Of a DNA stretch of 64,000 nt, positions 17,901 through 25,167 are shown piece by piece (within the stretch, counting starts at the first letter, position 1; each line of letters opens with the position of its first letter). The DNA is from DASVTU01 sp036387415 (lineage in GTDB: Bacteria; Acidobacteriota; Blastocatellia; Pyrinomonadales; Pyrinomonadaceae). The notes under the pieces are model-generated. The model was not told the origin of the DNA and did not search any database. It saw nothing but the letters and a program-made list of their open reading frames with translations. The translations under genes and the position numbers were made by a program. Where the stretch lies: NCBI GenBank assembly GCA_036387415.1, contig DASVTU010000018.1:186001-250000 (forward strand), in the 5' to 3' direction.

Positions 17901-18475
17901 AAGGCGAGCGTCGCGCCGTCGGGCGAAGGCGCGGAGAAGTATTCGTTGACGTAACGGTCGGCACTGACCTGCATCGGCGTGCCGCCGTCGATGCCGACGC
18001 GGTAGATGTCGTTCATCCCGGCGATGTCGCGCGCCGTCGCGGAGAAGTAGACGCGTCGGCCATCGCGCGCCCATCCATCGAGAAGTTCAAAGCCGTCGTC
18101 AAAGGTCAGACGTTGAAGCTCGCCGCTCTCAAACGTCAGCACGTAGACATCGCCGTTGCCCGTGCGATTTGACGTGAAGGCGAGACGACTTCCGTCGGGC
18201 GAGTAGACGGGTCGAAACTCCGTCGCCGGATGCGAGACGAGCAGACGTGCCTGGCCGCCCGTCGCGGCAACCGTCCAGATGTCGCCGCCCGACACGAACG
18301 CAATCTCCGCGCGGTCGGGCGAAATCGAAGGCTCGTAAAAATATGGAAGCGCGGCGGCGTTGGCGTTCGTCGTGACACTCTGTGCGACGACACGCGACGC
18401 GAAACCGCTCGGAACCGACAGCGACATGAGGACAAACGCCAACGCCGAGGCGCACAACTTTTTGAGGTACGTCAT
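14957..18475 (-). CDS. Tricorn-like protease: WD40-type propellers, PDZ and S41 peptidase
   Basis: A 1172-residue exported protein. It has a signal peptide (about 1-31), an N-terminal series of PD40/TolB-like propeller repeats (SPDGSRLAFTSNRTGNGDVY and similar), and a long Pro/Thr-rich linker (about 572-625). A tricorn-like core, a PDZ region (LLAVDGQNLDARTNF) and a C-terminal S41 peptidase domain follow. VIDIRNNNGGFVN and NQHSLSDAEDFTEGYRTLG carry the oxyanion and serine motifs; the likely nucleophile is a serine near residue 1068. Archaeal tricorn degrades peptides downstream of the proteasome, whereas this one is probably periplasmic. The linker between the propellers and the peptidase is unusual. 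Confidence 0.9.
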   Translation of the reverse strand: MTYLKKLCASALAFVLMSLSVPSGFASRVVAQSVTTNANAAALPYFYEPSISPDRAEIAFVSGGDIWTVAATGGQARLLVSHPATEFRPVYSPDGSRLAFTSNRTGNGDVYVLTFESGELQRLTFDDGFELLDGWARDGRRVYFSATARDIAGMNDIYRVGIDGGTPMQVSADRYVNEYFSAPSPDGATLAFTARGISSSQWWRKGSSHIDQSEVWLMREAAGGAQQPVYENVTTGGAREMWPMWSADGRSIFYVSDRGGAQNIWMRTLGGQPRQITKFAGGRVLWPSISLDGRTIVFERDFKIWRLDTSNNEASEVRITRRGAAAGLANERQRLSTASEQIQEFALAPDGKKVAFAWRGEIFAASSSEASDATRITTTAAGESQIAWAPDSRRLVYVSDRNATSQLFLYDFSTNAETQLTNTEQADAAPRFSPDGKMIAFERGGRELRVIITDTKQERTLATANLEIPPINSDRSFTWSPDSRWIAYMPVSSKLFRNVSVVPVEGGASQPISFLANLFANTVSWSPDGAFILFDSGQRTENFQLARIDLLPRTPRFREDQFRDLFREETPRPVRTQPTPTPEPPQTTPTVAPSPSPVTTPSPVATPNASPAPSPTPTPVGAIGPRITDADCPPGMSKERCEELNLQLARSLQALEALKTKPLQIVFEGIRQRVSLLPVGIDVNYQTISPDGRWVVMIASAENQQNLYVYPLDELAREPLIARQMTATSGAKSLAQFSPDSREVFYLENGRIQIVPLDQRLPSRSLAVNAEMETDFSREKMEVFNQAWRYIRDHFYDTNYHGVDWMAARTTYGRQIAGARTPDEMRRILQLLVGELNASHTGATPPAGSTQTTTGRLGIRFDRAEYEKTGRLRINEVLPLSPAALARDPNNVERMREIREGDYLLAVDGQNLDARTNFDELLNYKIGRRVVVTVAASANGADKRETAVRPVNLATEKGLRYRKWVEDRRAYVARVSNGRLGYVHMFDMSSASLAQFYLDLDAENHVREGVVIDIRNNNGGFVNVYAIDVLARRSYLSMTPRGFVTAPARTYLGQRSLELPTVLVTNQHSLSDAEDFTEGYRTLGLGKVVGEPTAGWIIYTWNVPLIDGTVFRIPRVRVTGSDGKVMELNPRPVDVPVKRPVGESYSGRDSQLDAAVRVLLGQKTEHDRAGQQ

Positions 18476-18620
18476 TCCATTCTCCGTTTGCGGGACATGA
18501 TTTCAGCCACCAATTTCTTAACAAACAATGCCCGAAGTGATGCGTGTCGATGAAGCTTGCGGCACTGATGATACGAATAATATAACAGACCCGTGAGGAT
18601 AAAAGAGAAGCAGACGAGAG

Positions 18621-18786
18621 CAAGAAGACAGTAGCCAGTAGTTAGTAGCCAGCAGGAAAACAGGCTTGAGTGCTTCGCCCGTCGAAGCTTTATCAAATGG
18701 CCGTTAACCTTCGGCGCACTCAGCGCTTTTCTACTGGCTCCTGTCTCGTGTCTCCTGTCTACTGGTTTCTGTCTACTGTCTTGCTT
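18621..18786. repeat. Word-repeat hairpin I (CAGTAGC word)
   Basis: Left arm GACAGTAGCCAGTAGTTAG then TAGCCAGCAGG; right arm CTACTGGCTCCTGTCTCGTG, then CTCCTGTCTACTGG and CTGTCTACTGTCTTGC. The loop is about 70 nt. Both flanking genes point away from it. The word recurs in repeat K and inside repeat J. Confidence 0.75.
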
Positions 18787-18798
18787 CCCTTCTTCGTT

Positions 18799-18804
18799 TA
18801 TAAT
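18799..18804 (+). promoter_or_regulatory. Perfect -10 box 7 nt before an ATG
   Basis: TATAAT followed by GCCGCTT and then ATG at 18812. Transcription should start at or next to that ATG. No good -35 is visible; the region 17 nt upstream is inside repeat I. Confidence 0.5.
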
Positions 18805-18811
18805 GCCGCTT

Positions 18812-19768
18812 ATGCATGTGCTTCTTATTTTCGTTGATGGCCTCGGCATCGGTACGCGCGGCGCACACAATCCGCTCTCGCTGCTTGAGCCGGAAGCGGC
18901 CTCGCCGCTCGCGATTTTTCAGGATGAAGAACCATCGCTCCCGCACGACGGCGTGCTCGCTCGCACCGACGCATGTCTCGGCGTCGAAGGGCGACCGCAG
19001 AGCGCGTCGGGGCAGACGACGATTCTAACGGGTACGAATGCGCCCGCCGTCCTCGGTTATCACAAACAGGGCTTCCCCAACGAAGCCATGCGCGAGATAA
19101 TTCGCGAGCACTCAATCTTTCTACAACTCAAACAAGCGGGCATCGCGCCCAACGTCTTCGCCAACACCTACACCGAACGTTTCTTCAACGCGCGCCCGCG
19201 TTGGGTCTCGGCCACTACCGTCGCCGTCGAAGCCGCCGCGATGCGTTTTCGCACCGTCGAAGACCTCCGCGCGGGTCGCGCCGTTTATCACGATTTCACC
19301 AACCGTCTCATCATCGAAGCGGGTGCAGAGACGAGCGCGGCGGCGCAACAGGGCGTCGCACTTCGCACGCCGGAGGAGGCCGCGTCGGTGCTGGCAAGTG
19401 TGTCCGCCGCGCATCGTTTTACGCTCTACGAATATTTTATTACCGACCGGATGGGACATCTTCAGGACATGGACGGCGCTTTGCATGTGCTCGCGCAACT
19501 TGCGCGCTTCGTCCGCGCGGTGCTCGACCGCGTTGACCTCACGCAGACGACCGTCATGCTCACCAGCGACCACGGCAACATCGAAGACCTCTCCATGCGT
19601 AACCACACGCTGAACTTTGTGCCGACGCTCGCATGGGGACAAGCACGCGCACACGTCCGGCGGCGCGTTCGCACACTCGCAGACATCACACCCGTCATCG
19701 TCGAAATTTTGACCTCGCAGCAGCAAACAACGCTTGAACAACTCTCCATGCAAGAGGCCACAACGTGA
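18812..19768 (+). CDS. Phosphoglycerate mutase/alkaline phosphatase-superfamily metalloenzyme
   Basis: 318 aa from the ATG at 18812; an ATG at 18803 overlaps the -10 box and is less likely. The start HVLLIFVDGLGIG carries the first metal aspartate, SGQTTILTGTNA the probable nucleophile region, and TSDHGNIEDLSMRNHT the second metal cluster, as in BPG-independent phosphoglycerate mutases and phosphopentomutases. It is much shorter than true iPGM (about 510 aa), so another phosphotransfer or hydrolysis reaction is likely. The stop overlaps the next gene's GTG start. Confidence 0.75.
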   Translation: MHVLLIFVDGLGIGTRGAHNPLSLLEPEAASPLAIFQDEEPSLPHDGVLARTDACLGVEGRPQSASGQTTILTGTNAPAVLGYHKQGFPNEAMREIIREHSIFLQLKQAGIAPNVFANTYTERFFNARPRWVSATTVAVEAAAMRFRTVEDLRAGRAVYHDFTNRLIIEAGAETSAAAQQGVALRTPEEAASVLASVSAAHRFTLYEYFITDRMGHLQDMDGALHVLAQLARFVRAVLDRVDLTQTTVMLTSDHGNIEDLSMRNHTLNFVPTLAWGQARAHVRRRVRTLADITPVIVEILTSQQQTTLEQLSMQEATT

Positions 19769-21222
19769 CGACCCCAGACCCCGAACACGCTCCAACCACC
19801 GACATTCGTCCGGCGTCCACGCCCGACGCGCCGCCGATAAACGACCGCCGCGAAATTTTCGGTTGGATGATGTATGACTGGGCGAACTCCGCTTTTTACA
19901 CGACGGTGGTCGGCGCGTTGCTCGGCCCTTATCTGACCGTGCTCGCTCAAACCGCCCTCGGAGAGAATGGAACGATTTTCGATTTCGGTTCGATTGGCAG
20001 GGCGCGGCTCGCTGTGACGGCGAAGAATTTCTTCTCCATTTGCATCATGCTCGCCGTCGTCTTACAGGTCTTTCTCTTGCCCGTGCTCGGCGCGATTGCC
20101 GACTATTCAAACTTGAAGAAACGGCTGATGGCAGTCTTTTGTTACATCGCGGTGACGGCTAACTGCCTCCTTTTCTTCATCGAGGGCAACCTTTATTTGC
20201 TCGGCGGTCTGCTCTTTATCATCGCCAATCTGTGTTACGGCGCGGCGATTGTTTTCTACAACTCTTTTCTGCCCGAAATCACGACCGAAGACCAACGCGA
20301 CAAGGTTTCGAGTCGTGGTTTCGCCCTCGGTTATCTCGGCGGCGGATTGTTGCTGGCGTTGAATCTCGCGCTCGTCGTCTTTGCGCCGCGACTCGGCATC
20401 ACGACCGGACTCGCCGTTCGCATCTCGCTGCTCTCGGCGGGCGTCTGGTGGGGCGGATTTGCCATCATTGCTTTTAAGCGTCTGAGGACGCGCGATGCGG
20501 TCAGAGCTTTGCCCGAAGGCAAGAGCCTTCTGACCATCGGCTTCTCCGAACTCGCTTCGACGTTTCGCGAACTGCGGCGACTGCGCTATACGTTTCGTTA
20601 TCTCGTCGGCTATCTCTTTTATAACGATGGTATTCAAACCGTCATCGGCTCGGCCTCTATCTTTCTCGCGCAGGAACTCTTCGTCGCACGCGGCCTTGAG
20701 ACTTCGCAATCCTTCCTGCTCAGCATATTTTTGATGGTGCAATTTGTCGCCGTCGGCGGTGCTTTGTTGTTCGAGCGTATCGCGGCCTTCGTCGGCACGA
20801 AACGCGCCATCCTCGTCTCGCTCGCCATCTGGTCGGGCATCGTGATTTACGCCTACGGATTTTTCCAGACGATTACGCAGGCGTGGTTTATGGCAGCGAT
20901 GATAGGAATTGTGCTCGGCGGCTCGCAGGCGTTGTCGCGTTCGCTCTTTTCGCGCATGATTCCCGAAGGACGCGAGGCATCGTTTTTCGGGATTTACGAA
21001 GTCTCCGAACGCGGCACTTCATGGATGGGAACGCTCGTCTTCGGCATCGTCGTCGCCAGTACAAACTCTTACCGTCAAGGCATCCTCTCGCTTATCTTCT
21101 TCTTCGTCGTCGGCATGCTCATCCTACTCTTCACAGACACAGACCGCGCCGTCCACGAAGCGGGCAACCCGCTGCCCGAAGAGGTTGGTGCCGGAAAAGC
21201 GACTGCCGAAGGCGTTGCATGA
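19765..21222 (+). CDS. MFS transporter of the UMF1/Atg22-like family
   Basis: 485 residues with about twelve transmembrane helices. The start GWMMYDWANSAFYTTVVGAL is the hallmark of the UMF1 group, and GGSQALSRSLFSRMIPEGRE in the second half is equally typical. Yeast Atg22 exports amino acids from vacuoles; bacterial substrates are unknown. The GTG start overlaps the upstream TGA by 4 nt (GTGA), so the two genes are translationally coupled and may act on the same phosphorylated or released compound, though that is only inferred. Confidence 0.88.
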   Translation: MTTPDPEHAPTTDIRPASTPDAPPINDRREIFGWMMYDWANSAFYTTVVGALLGPYLTVLAQTALGENGTIFDFGSIGRARLAVTAKNFFSICIMLAVVLQVFLLPVLGAIADYSNLKKRLMAVFCYIAVTANCLLFFIEGNLYLLGGLLFIIANLCYGAAIVFYNSFLPEITTEDQRDKVSSRGFALGYLGGGLLLALNLALVVFAPRLGITTGLAVRISLLSAGVWWGGFAIIAFKRLRTRDAVRALPEGKSLLTIGFSELASTFRELRRLRYTFRYLVGYLFYNDGIQTVIGSASIFLAQELFVARGLETSQSFLLSIFLMVQFVAVGGALLFERIAAFVGTKRAILVSLAIWSGIVIYAYGFFQTITQAWFMAAMIGIVLGGSQALSRSLFSRMIPEGREASFFGIYEVSERGTSWMGTLVFGIVVASTNSYRQGILSLIFFFVVGMLILLFTDTDRAVHEAGNPLPEEVGAGKATAEGVA

Positions 21223-21271
21223 CGATGGCGACGCGCAATCATGGCAGTTGCGACGAATGGTGGTTGTAGAA

Positions 21272-21631
21272 CTATGAAGCGGACTTATGTGTGCGGCGGG
21301 GCGCGTCGGCGGCTCGTTCGAGGCAATCGTGTGAGCAGTAGAAGGTGTTTGAGGTGCGAAGCGTGACGGCGCGTGCGGCGGGCGTCCAAGTGCCGCAGGT
21401 GGCGCAACGGACGAGCCGTTCGTTGGCGGCGGAAGATTTCTGTCGGGGCGTCTGCTGCGTGGACGTTCTCTGTTGACGCAGGATGTCGGACGGGTTTCCG
21501 TCGAGGTTGATGCGTCGGACATCGCGCAGCATGCCGAGCACGCGTCGCGCCATCGAGAGATACGGACGTATGCGCCAGAAGATGTATGCGCCGACAAATA
21601 AGAACAGACCGAGAATGATGAGATATTTCAA
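21272..21631 (-). CDS. Membrane-anchored small protein with a four-Cys zinc motif
   Basis: 119 aa. One N-terminal transmembrane helix (IILGLFLFVGAYIFW), a basic linker, and a C-terminal zinc-binding segment with CATCGTWTP and FYCSHDC. This matches the PP0621-like pattern of small membrane proteins with a C-terminal treble-clef-type motif. Function is unknown. It may form a unit with the TPR gene upstream on the same strand. Confidence 0.7.
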   Translation of the reverse strand: MKYLIILGLFLFVGAYIFWRIRPYLSMARRVLGMLRDVRRINLDGNPSDILRQQRTSTQQTPRQKSSAANERLVRCATCGTWTPAARAVTLRTSNTFYCSHDCLERAADAPRRTHKSAS

Positions 21632-21707
21632 ATTTGCACTCCAAAAACTGCCCGCTTAGCCCTCTAAAAAATATCCGCGCTGATTCCTCACTACTGACAC
21701 GCTCCGG

Positions 21708-22544
21708 CTAATTCCGCGCGCCCGTTGTGTTTGCGACCGGCGGGTTGGCGCTTTGCTCGCGGGAGGCGTTCTTCTTCTGCGCCAGTTGCGCGCGGAGGTT
21801 GGGCAGTTCCGCGTTCGACGCGTTGACGCTCTGCAATTCGTCCAACCTCTTTTGCGCTTCGGTGAGTTCGCCCGTCGCAATCAAGGCCGCCGTCAATCCC
21901 TGCAAGGTCATTTCGTGGCGCGGTTCTGCGGCCAGCGATTTGCGATATTCTTTGATGGCACGCGCGGGGTCGGAGGGTCGGTCGAAGTAATAACTCAGAC
22001 CGAGCGCCGTGCGCGCGTAAACGTCGTCGGGTTTCAACTCAAGAGCTTTTTGATAGAACGTGCGCGCTTCGCTGAAACGTGCCGTGTCGCCGTTTTGCGC
22101 CATGAGAAAGAGCGTGTTGCCGAGCAGGATGACGGCGTTGTCGTCCTTCGGGTCGGCGTCGTGCGCGCGTCGCAGTAGGCGCACGACATCGGGCAGGAGG
22201 TCGGGTTTGTTGAAATTCATCGCGTAGAGATAGAGGCCACGTCCGAGGTCGTGCTGGTAGTCGAGGTCGTTCGGATTGGCGTCGGCGAGCGAGACTTTTT
22301 TGCGTATCTCTTCGTCGCTGAGCATCTGCTCGTCGGGATTGTTGGTGGTGGCGTTGGAGGTTTGAGCGTTTGATTTCGCGGCGTCGCCACCCGTCGCCGT
22401 CGGCGAGGCGGCACGCAGGCGGGTCACTTCGGCACGCAGTTTATCGTGTTCCTGTCGGTTGACGTTGTTGGCGAAGGCGAAGCCGACGGCGAAACCGAGG
22501 GCGATTCCGACGACGAGAAAAATCAGCTTTTGTGTGGTGCTCAC
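21708..22544 (-). CDS. Membrane-anchored tetratricopeptide-repeat protein
   Basis: 278 aa from a GTG start. One transmembrane helix at residues 7-26 (IFLVVGIALGFAVGFAF), a Ser/Thr/Asn-rich spacer, then about four TPR units (for example ANPNDLDYQHDLGRGLY and YQKALELKPDDVYARTALGL), ending in an Asn/Ala-rich tail. The domain layout resembles CcmH/NrfG-type scaffold proteins, but none of the ccm genes are here. A scaffold or assembly role is likely; no enzyme motif is seen. Confidence 0.8.
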   Translation of the reverse strand: MSTTQKLIFLVVGIALGFAVGFAFANNVNRQEHDKLRAEVTRLRAASPTATGGDAAKSNAQTSNATTNNPDEQMLSDEEIRKKVSLADANPNDLDYQHDLGRGLYLYAMNFNKPDLLPDVVRLLRRAHDADPKDDNAVILLGNTLFLMAQNGDTARFSEARTFYQKALELKPDDVYARTALGLSYYFDRPSDPARAIKEYRKSLAAEPRHEMTLQGLTAALIATGELTEAQKRLDELQSVNASNAELPNLRAQLAQKKNASREQSANPPVANTTGARN

Positions 22545-22588
22545 GGGCGTTTGATGCGACGGACGAGAAACTCAAATTGTTGCACGCC

Positions 22589-22597
22589 AGTGTAGCA
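22589..22597 (-). promoter_or_regulatory. Extended -10 box upstream of the TPR gene
   Basis: On the minus strand TGC followed by TACACT. It lies about 45 nt before the GTG start; the -35 is weak. Confidence 0.35.
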
Positions 22598-22728
22598 AAA
22601 AGCGTAAGGAATGGCGACGCATGCCGTTTTGTGAGATGAACGGCAGTCCGGGAGCACCTGGAATTGTCTCTACAACCTATTTCGGGCAGTGTGTGCCGGG
22701 TGAGTGTGAGTTAGTTGACAGAAGCGAT

Positions 22729-23007
22729 TCAGTCGGTTCCGCCCGTCGGGTTATCGGGAGGGACGAATGGCAGGTCGTCCCTGCGTCGGCGCGGGAGAGG
22801 GTCGCTGTTGCGTCGGCGCGAGGGCGAGTTCGGAGCGCGACGGTCGATTGCGCCCGGCGGCAGTCGGCGTCCGTTCACAGCTTCTTCCAGAATGCGTGTA
22901 ATCTCCTGTGAAAGCGTCCGGTGCTCTCCGGCAGCCCGCCGACGCAACGCCTCTTTGAGTTCAGACGGAACGTATGCACCGATAAAAACCCCTTTCCGGT
23001 TCGCCAT
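22729..23007 (-). CDS. Ribbon-helix-helix (Arc/CopG-type) protein
   Basis: 92 aa. The first half matches a ribbon-helix-helix DNA-binding fold: a strand GVFIGAYVPSELKEALRRRA followed by HRTLSQEITRILEEAVN. The second half is a basic, arginine- and proline-rich tail (PSRRRNSDPLPRRRRDD). AGGAGA lies 7 nt before the ATG. No toxin gene is adjacent, so an antitoxin role is not supported. It may be a free-standing regulator or nucleoid-associated protein. Confidence 0.72.
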   Translation of the reverse strand: MANRKGVFIGAYVPSELKEALRRRAAGEHRTLSQEITRILEEAVNGRRLPPGAIDRRAPNSPSRRRNSDPLPRRRRDDLPFVPPDNPTGGTD

Positions 23008-23099
23008 TATCTATTCTCCTCTGTGAGATGTGGAACGTCGCGCGTGGTGGTGCGGGAAGACAACGCGACGCTTTTCGTGTCGTTTAGGATGCCATGCTG

Positions 23100-23600
23100 G
23101 TCGAGAGCGGGTCTGTAAGCCGAATTCTGTGCTTCAAACCCTTGTGGGGATTGAAGTAGCGATCATTCATCTAGCCCAACCGTCGCCGATTGGGTCAAGC
23201 GACCGACCCGGAGGTCGTAGCGCGACTGCGAGGTCGAACGCGCTTCGGGCGAGCAGCCCTCTCTGACGCCTCCCTATTTGGTCTTGCACCGCGAGGAGTT
23301 TGCCTGGCCGCACGTGTTACCACATGCGCCGGTGCGCTCTTACATTAAGCCTCTTGCGAGGCCGCACCGTTTCACCCATCACCCGTGGCTGTTCGGGCGT
23401 CTTGGAAGACGCTCGGCAGACACGTCGGCTGGTCTGTTTTCTGTTGCACTTGTCGTCACCCAATCGACGTAAATGATTGACTAGCAATCACTTCGCGTCG
23501 CGGATGCCCTGCTGTTAGCAGGCTCGCTGCTCTGTAGTGTTCGGACTTTCCTCCCCTCCACCCCGAAAGGCGAAGCGGCGACCGCCCAACCCGCTCTCGT
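23100..23600 (-). ncRNA. rnpB: RNase P RNA (class A)
   Basis: The RNA subunit of RNase P matures tRNA 5' ends. On the minus strand it opens with GAGAGCGGGT, which pairs perfectly with ACCCGCTCTC at the 3' end (23103-23112 with 23589-23598) as helix P1. Next comes the conserved CR-I block GGAGGAAAGTCCGAACAC, the ACAGAAAACAGACC block of J11/12, and near the 3' end the CR-V region ACAGAATTCGGCTTACAGAC. The length of about 500 nt exceeds the usual 350-400 of class A, so peripheral helices seem enlarged. Open reading frames across it on the plus strand are accidental. Confidence 0.95.
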
Positions 23601-23615
23601 AGCATGGCTCGACGC

Positions 23616-23624
23616 ATTATAGCA
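23616..23624 (-). promoter_or_regulatory. Extended -10 promoter of rnpB
   Basis: On the minus strand TGC followed by TATAAT (23616-23621), about 15-20 nt before the mature 5' end. No strong -35 is present, as is usual for extended -10 promoters. Confidence 0.6.
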
Positions 23625-23741
23625 ATCATCGTTCAACACGTACAGCACTAATGTCAGAACGACTTGACGCGTCCGCTCGCGTGGTTAACTGCTTTAATAA
23701 CTGAATTTACGAATGGTCGGTGATAGTCCGATGTCGGGCGT

Positions 23742-24455
23742 TTAGCCGAAGAATTTGTAGCCGACGCGGAGGCCACGAAGCGCGGAGGCGGGCACGGTCG
23801 AGACGAGCACCCAAGTCATCAACATGTGCGAAAGCGCGAGCGCAAAGAGGTTCGGGGCGCGTTGGTAGACCCACGCCCAGAGCAGGCCGCCTGCGAAGGT
23901 CGCCGCCGTCAGCCACGGGTTCGGAAAGTGGAGCAACCCGAACAGGAAGGCGACCAGAAACACGCTCCTAAATCCCTTTCCCCAAAGGATTTGCGCGCGT
24001 CGGTTGATGAACGCTTGGAGCGCGTATTGCTGCATCAACCCCCACAGGAAACCGAGCGCGGGGACGCCGAAAATCGACTGCCCGCCGCGCCACTTGCCGA
24101 AGTTCAAATCGTTGCCGCTCAAGATTCCGACGAGGACGAGAAGGGCGCTTGTGACGAGCATCGGCAGGATGAGAAGTCGCATGGCTTGCGCGAAATTGTC
24201 GAGACACAGGCCGATGTCGCGCGCCGTTTCACCGCGTAGACGATGCGAGCAGAACATGAAGACGAAAGCGAAGGCGAGCGGGACGGCGAGCAGGAGGTTG
24301 CTGCCGCCGCCGAGCGAGAAAACGACCCATTCGGCAATCAGCGTCGAGACTGTGAGCGACGCAATCTCCCACGCCGCTAGAGCGCGTTCGCCGGGAAAAG
24401 CCGCGTCGCTCGCTCCTACGGCAGACGGCGCGTTGTCACCCTCCTTGAAACTCAA
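23742..24455 (-). CDS. CPBP-type membrane protein lacking the catalytic glutamates
   Basis: 237 aa with six to eight hydrophobic helices. The layout is that of CPBP (CAAX protease/bacteriocin-processing) membrane endopeptidases. Motif 2 (FLFGLLHFPNP, His176) and motif 3 (LFALALSHMLMTW, His210) are present. Motif 1, usually EExxxR, reads MQQYALQAFINRR (141-153), so both glutamates are glutamine. The TTG start overlaps the upstream TGA (TTGA) and is preceded by GGAGGAGAGG. It may be a non-proteolytic relative, or part of a subgroup with altered chemistry. Confidence 0.75.
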   Translation of the reverse strand: MSFKEGDNAPSAVGASDAAFPGERALAAWEIASLTVSTLIAEWVVFSLGGGSNLLLAVPLAFAFVFMFCSHRLRGETARDIGLCLDNFAQAMRLLILPMLVTSALLVLVGILSGNDLNFGKWRGGQSIFGVPALGFLWGLMQQYALQAFINRRAQILWGKGFRSVFLVAFLFGLLHFPNPWLTAATFAGGLLWAWVYQRAPNLFALALSHMLMTWVLVSTVPASALRGLRVGYKFFG

Positions 24456-25015
24456 GGCTTTTCCTCTCCTCCCGGCGCGACGGTGGACGTTTTTTCACCA
24501 TCGCTTTCATCGACGCGAAAACGGAGAGGATGCCCCAGTTGTTGCAGCGTGCGACGAACGCCGCCGCCGCTTTCGTGTACGACATAGACGCGCGCTTCGT
24601 GTTCGCCGCGTGCGAGCGTGGTGGGGATGTCGAAATTGAAGCCGTTCCATTCATCGCGGGCGCGTCCGGCACGGACGACATCGGGGCGCGCACCCGTCGC
24701 GATTTGACTCCCCGCAAAATGGTCGTCGATATAGAGTTGCACCTCGACGCGTCGATACGGCTCGTCCTCTCGAATCGCCCAACCCGAAACCTGCCGACCG
24801 TTCATTTCCGTCCAGCCGCGAAAGTATGGATTAAAGAAGACGTAATGAAGCCCGACCGCCAACCCCGCGACAAACAGCACTTCCAGCATCGACTTCGCGA
24901 CGAGCAGATGCGTCAGACGGCGACGCGTGGACGGCGACAGAGCCGTCGTCGGCGTCGGTCTGTGCTGCGCGATCGCGTCCGGTTTCTCCTGTTCGATTTG
25001 GCTGGCCTCTGTCAT
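24452..25015 (-). CDS. Membrane-anchored protein of unknown function
   Basis: 187 aa from the ATG at 25013-25015 (an open frame continues 14 codons upstream without support). A short basic cytoplasmic N-terminus precedes one transmembrane helix (MLEVLFVAGLAVGLHYVFF), followed by an extracytoplasmic beta-rich domain (GRQVSGWAIREDEPYRRVEV, then HEARVYVVHESGGG). This arrangement looks like an immunoglobulin-like domain on a membrane stalk. It is translationally coupled to the CPBP gene, so the two may act together. Confidence 0.65.
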   Translation of the reverse strand: MTEASQIEQEKPDAIAQHRPTPTTALSPSTRRRLTHLLVAKSMLEVLFVAGLAVGLHYVFFNPYFRGWTEMNGRQVSGWAIREDEPYRRVEVQLYIDDHFAGSQIATGARPDVVRAGRARDEWNGFNFDIPTTLARGEHEARVYVVHESGGGVRRTLQQLGHPLRFRVDESDGEKTSTVAPGGEEKP

Positions 25016-25167
25016 CCGGTTTATTTCGCCACAAGCACGCCGCCGGACGCAAGCCACTCGGCGACGAAAACGGCGTGCGACCTGATTTCACGTCGCCTTG
25101 ACACACGAAGACGCGGCGAAATGTCGTCTGCCGCCATTCAGCCGCGTCTCGGTGGTGTCGGTTGCGT

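Larger units (their letters stand above)
18476..18811. other. Divergent intergenic region, mostly repeat I
   Basis: 336 bases between the tricorn-like gene and the phosphomutase-like gene. It holds an A/T-rich stretch with TTATATTATT near 18580-18595 (a possible minus-strand -10), repeat I, and a TATAAT box at 18799-18804. No coding potential is convincing. Confidence 0.6.

Noticed and set aside
22729..23007. Antitoxin of a toxin-antitoxin pair
   Set aside because: The ribbon-helix-helix fold fits, but no toxin gene is adjacent on either side.
22921..23472. Several short plus-strand frames
   Set aside because: They lie across the RNase P RNA gene, whose conserved blocks and P1 pairing explain the sequence.
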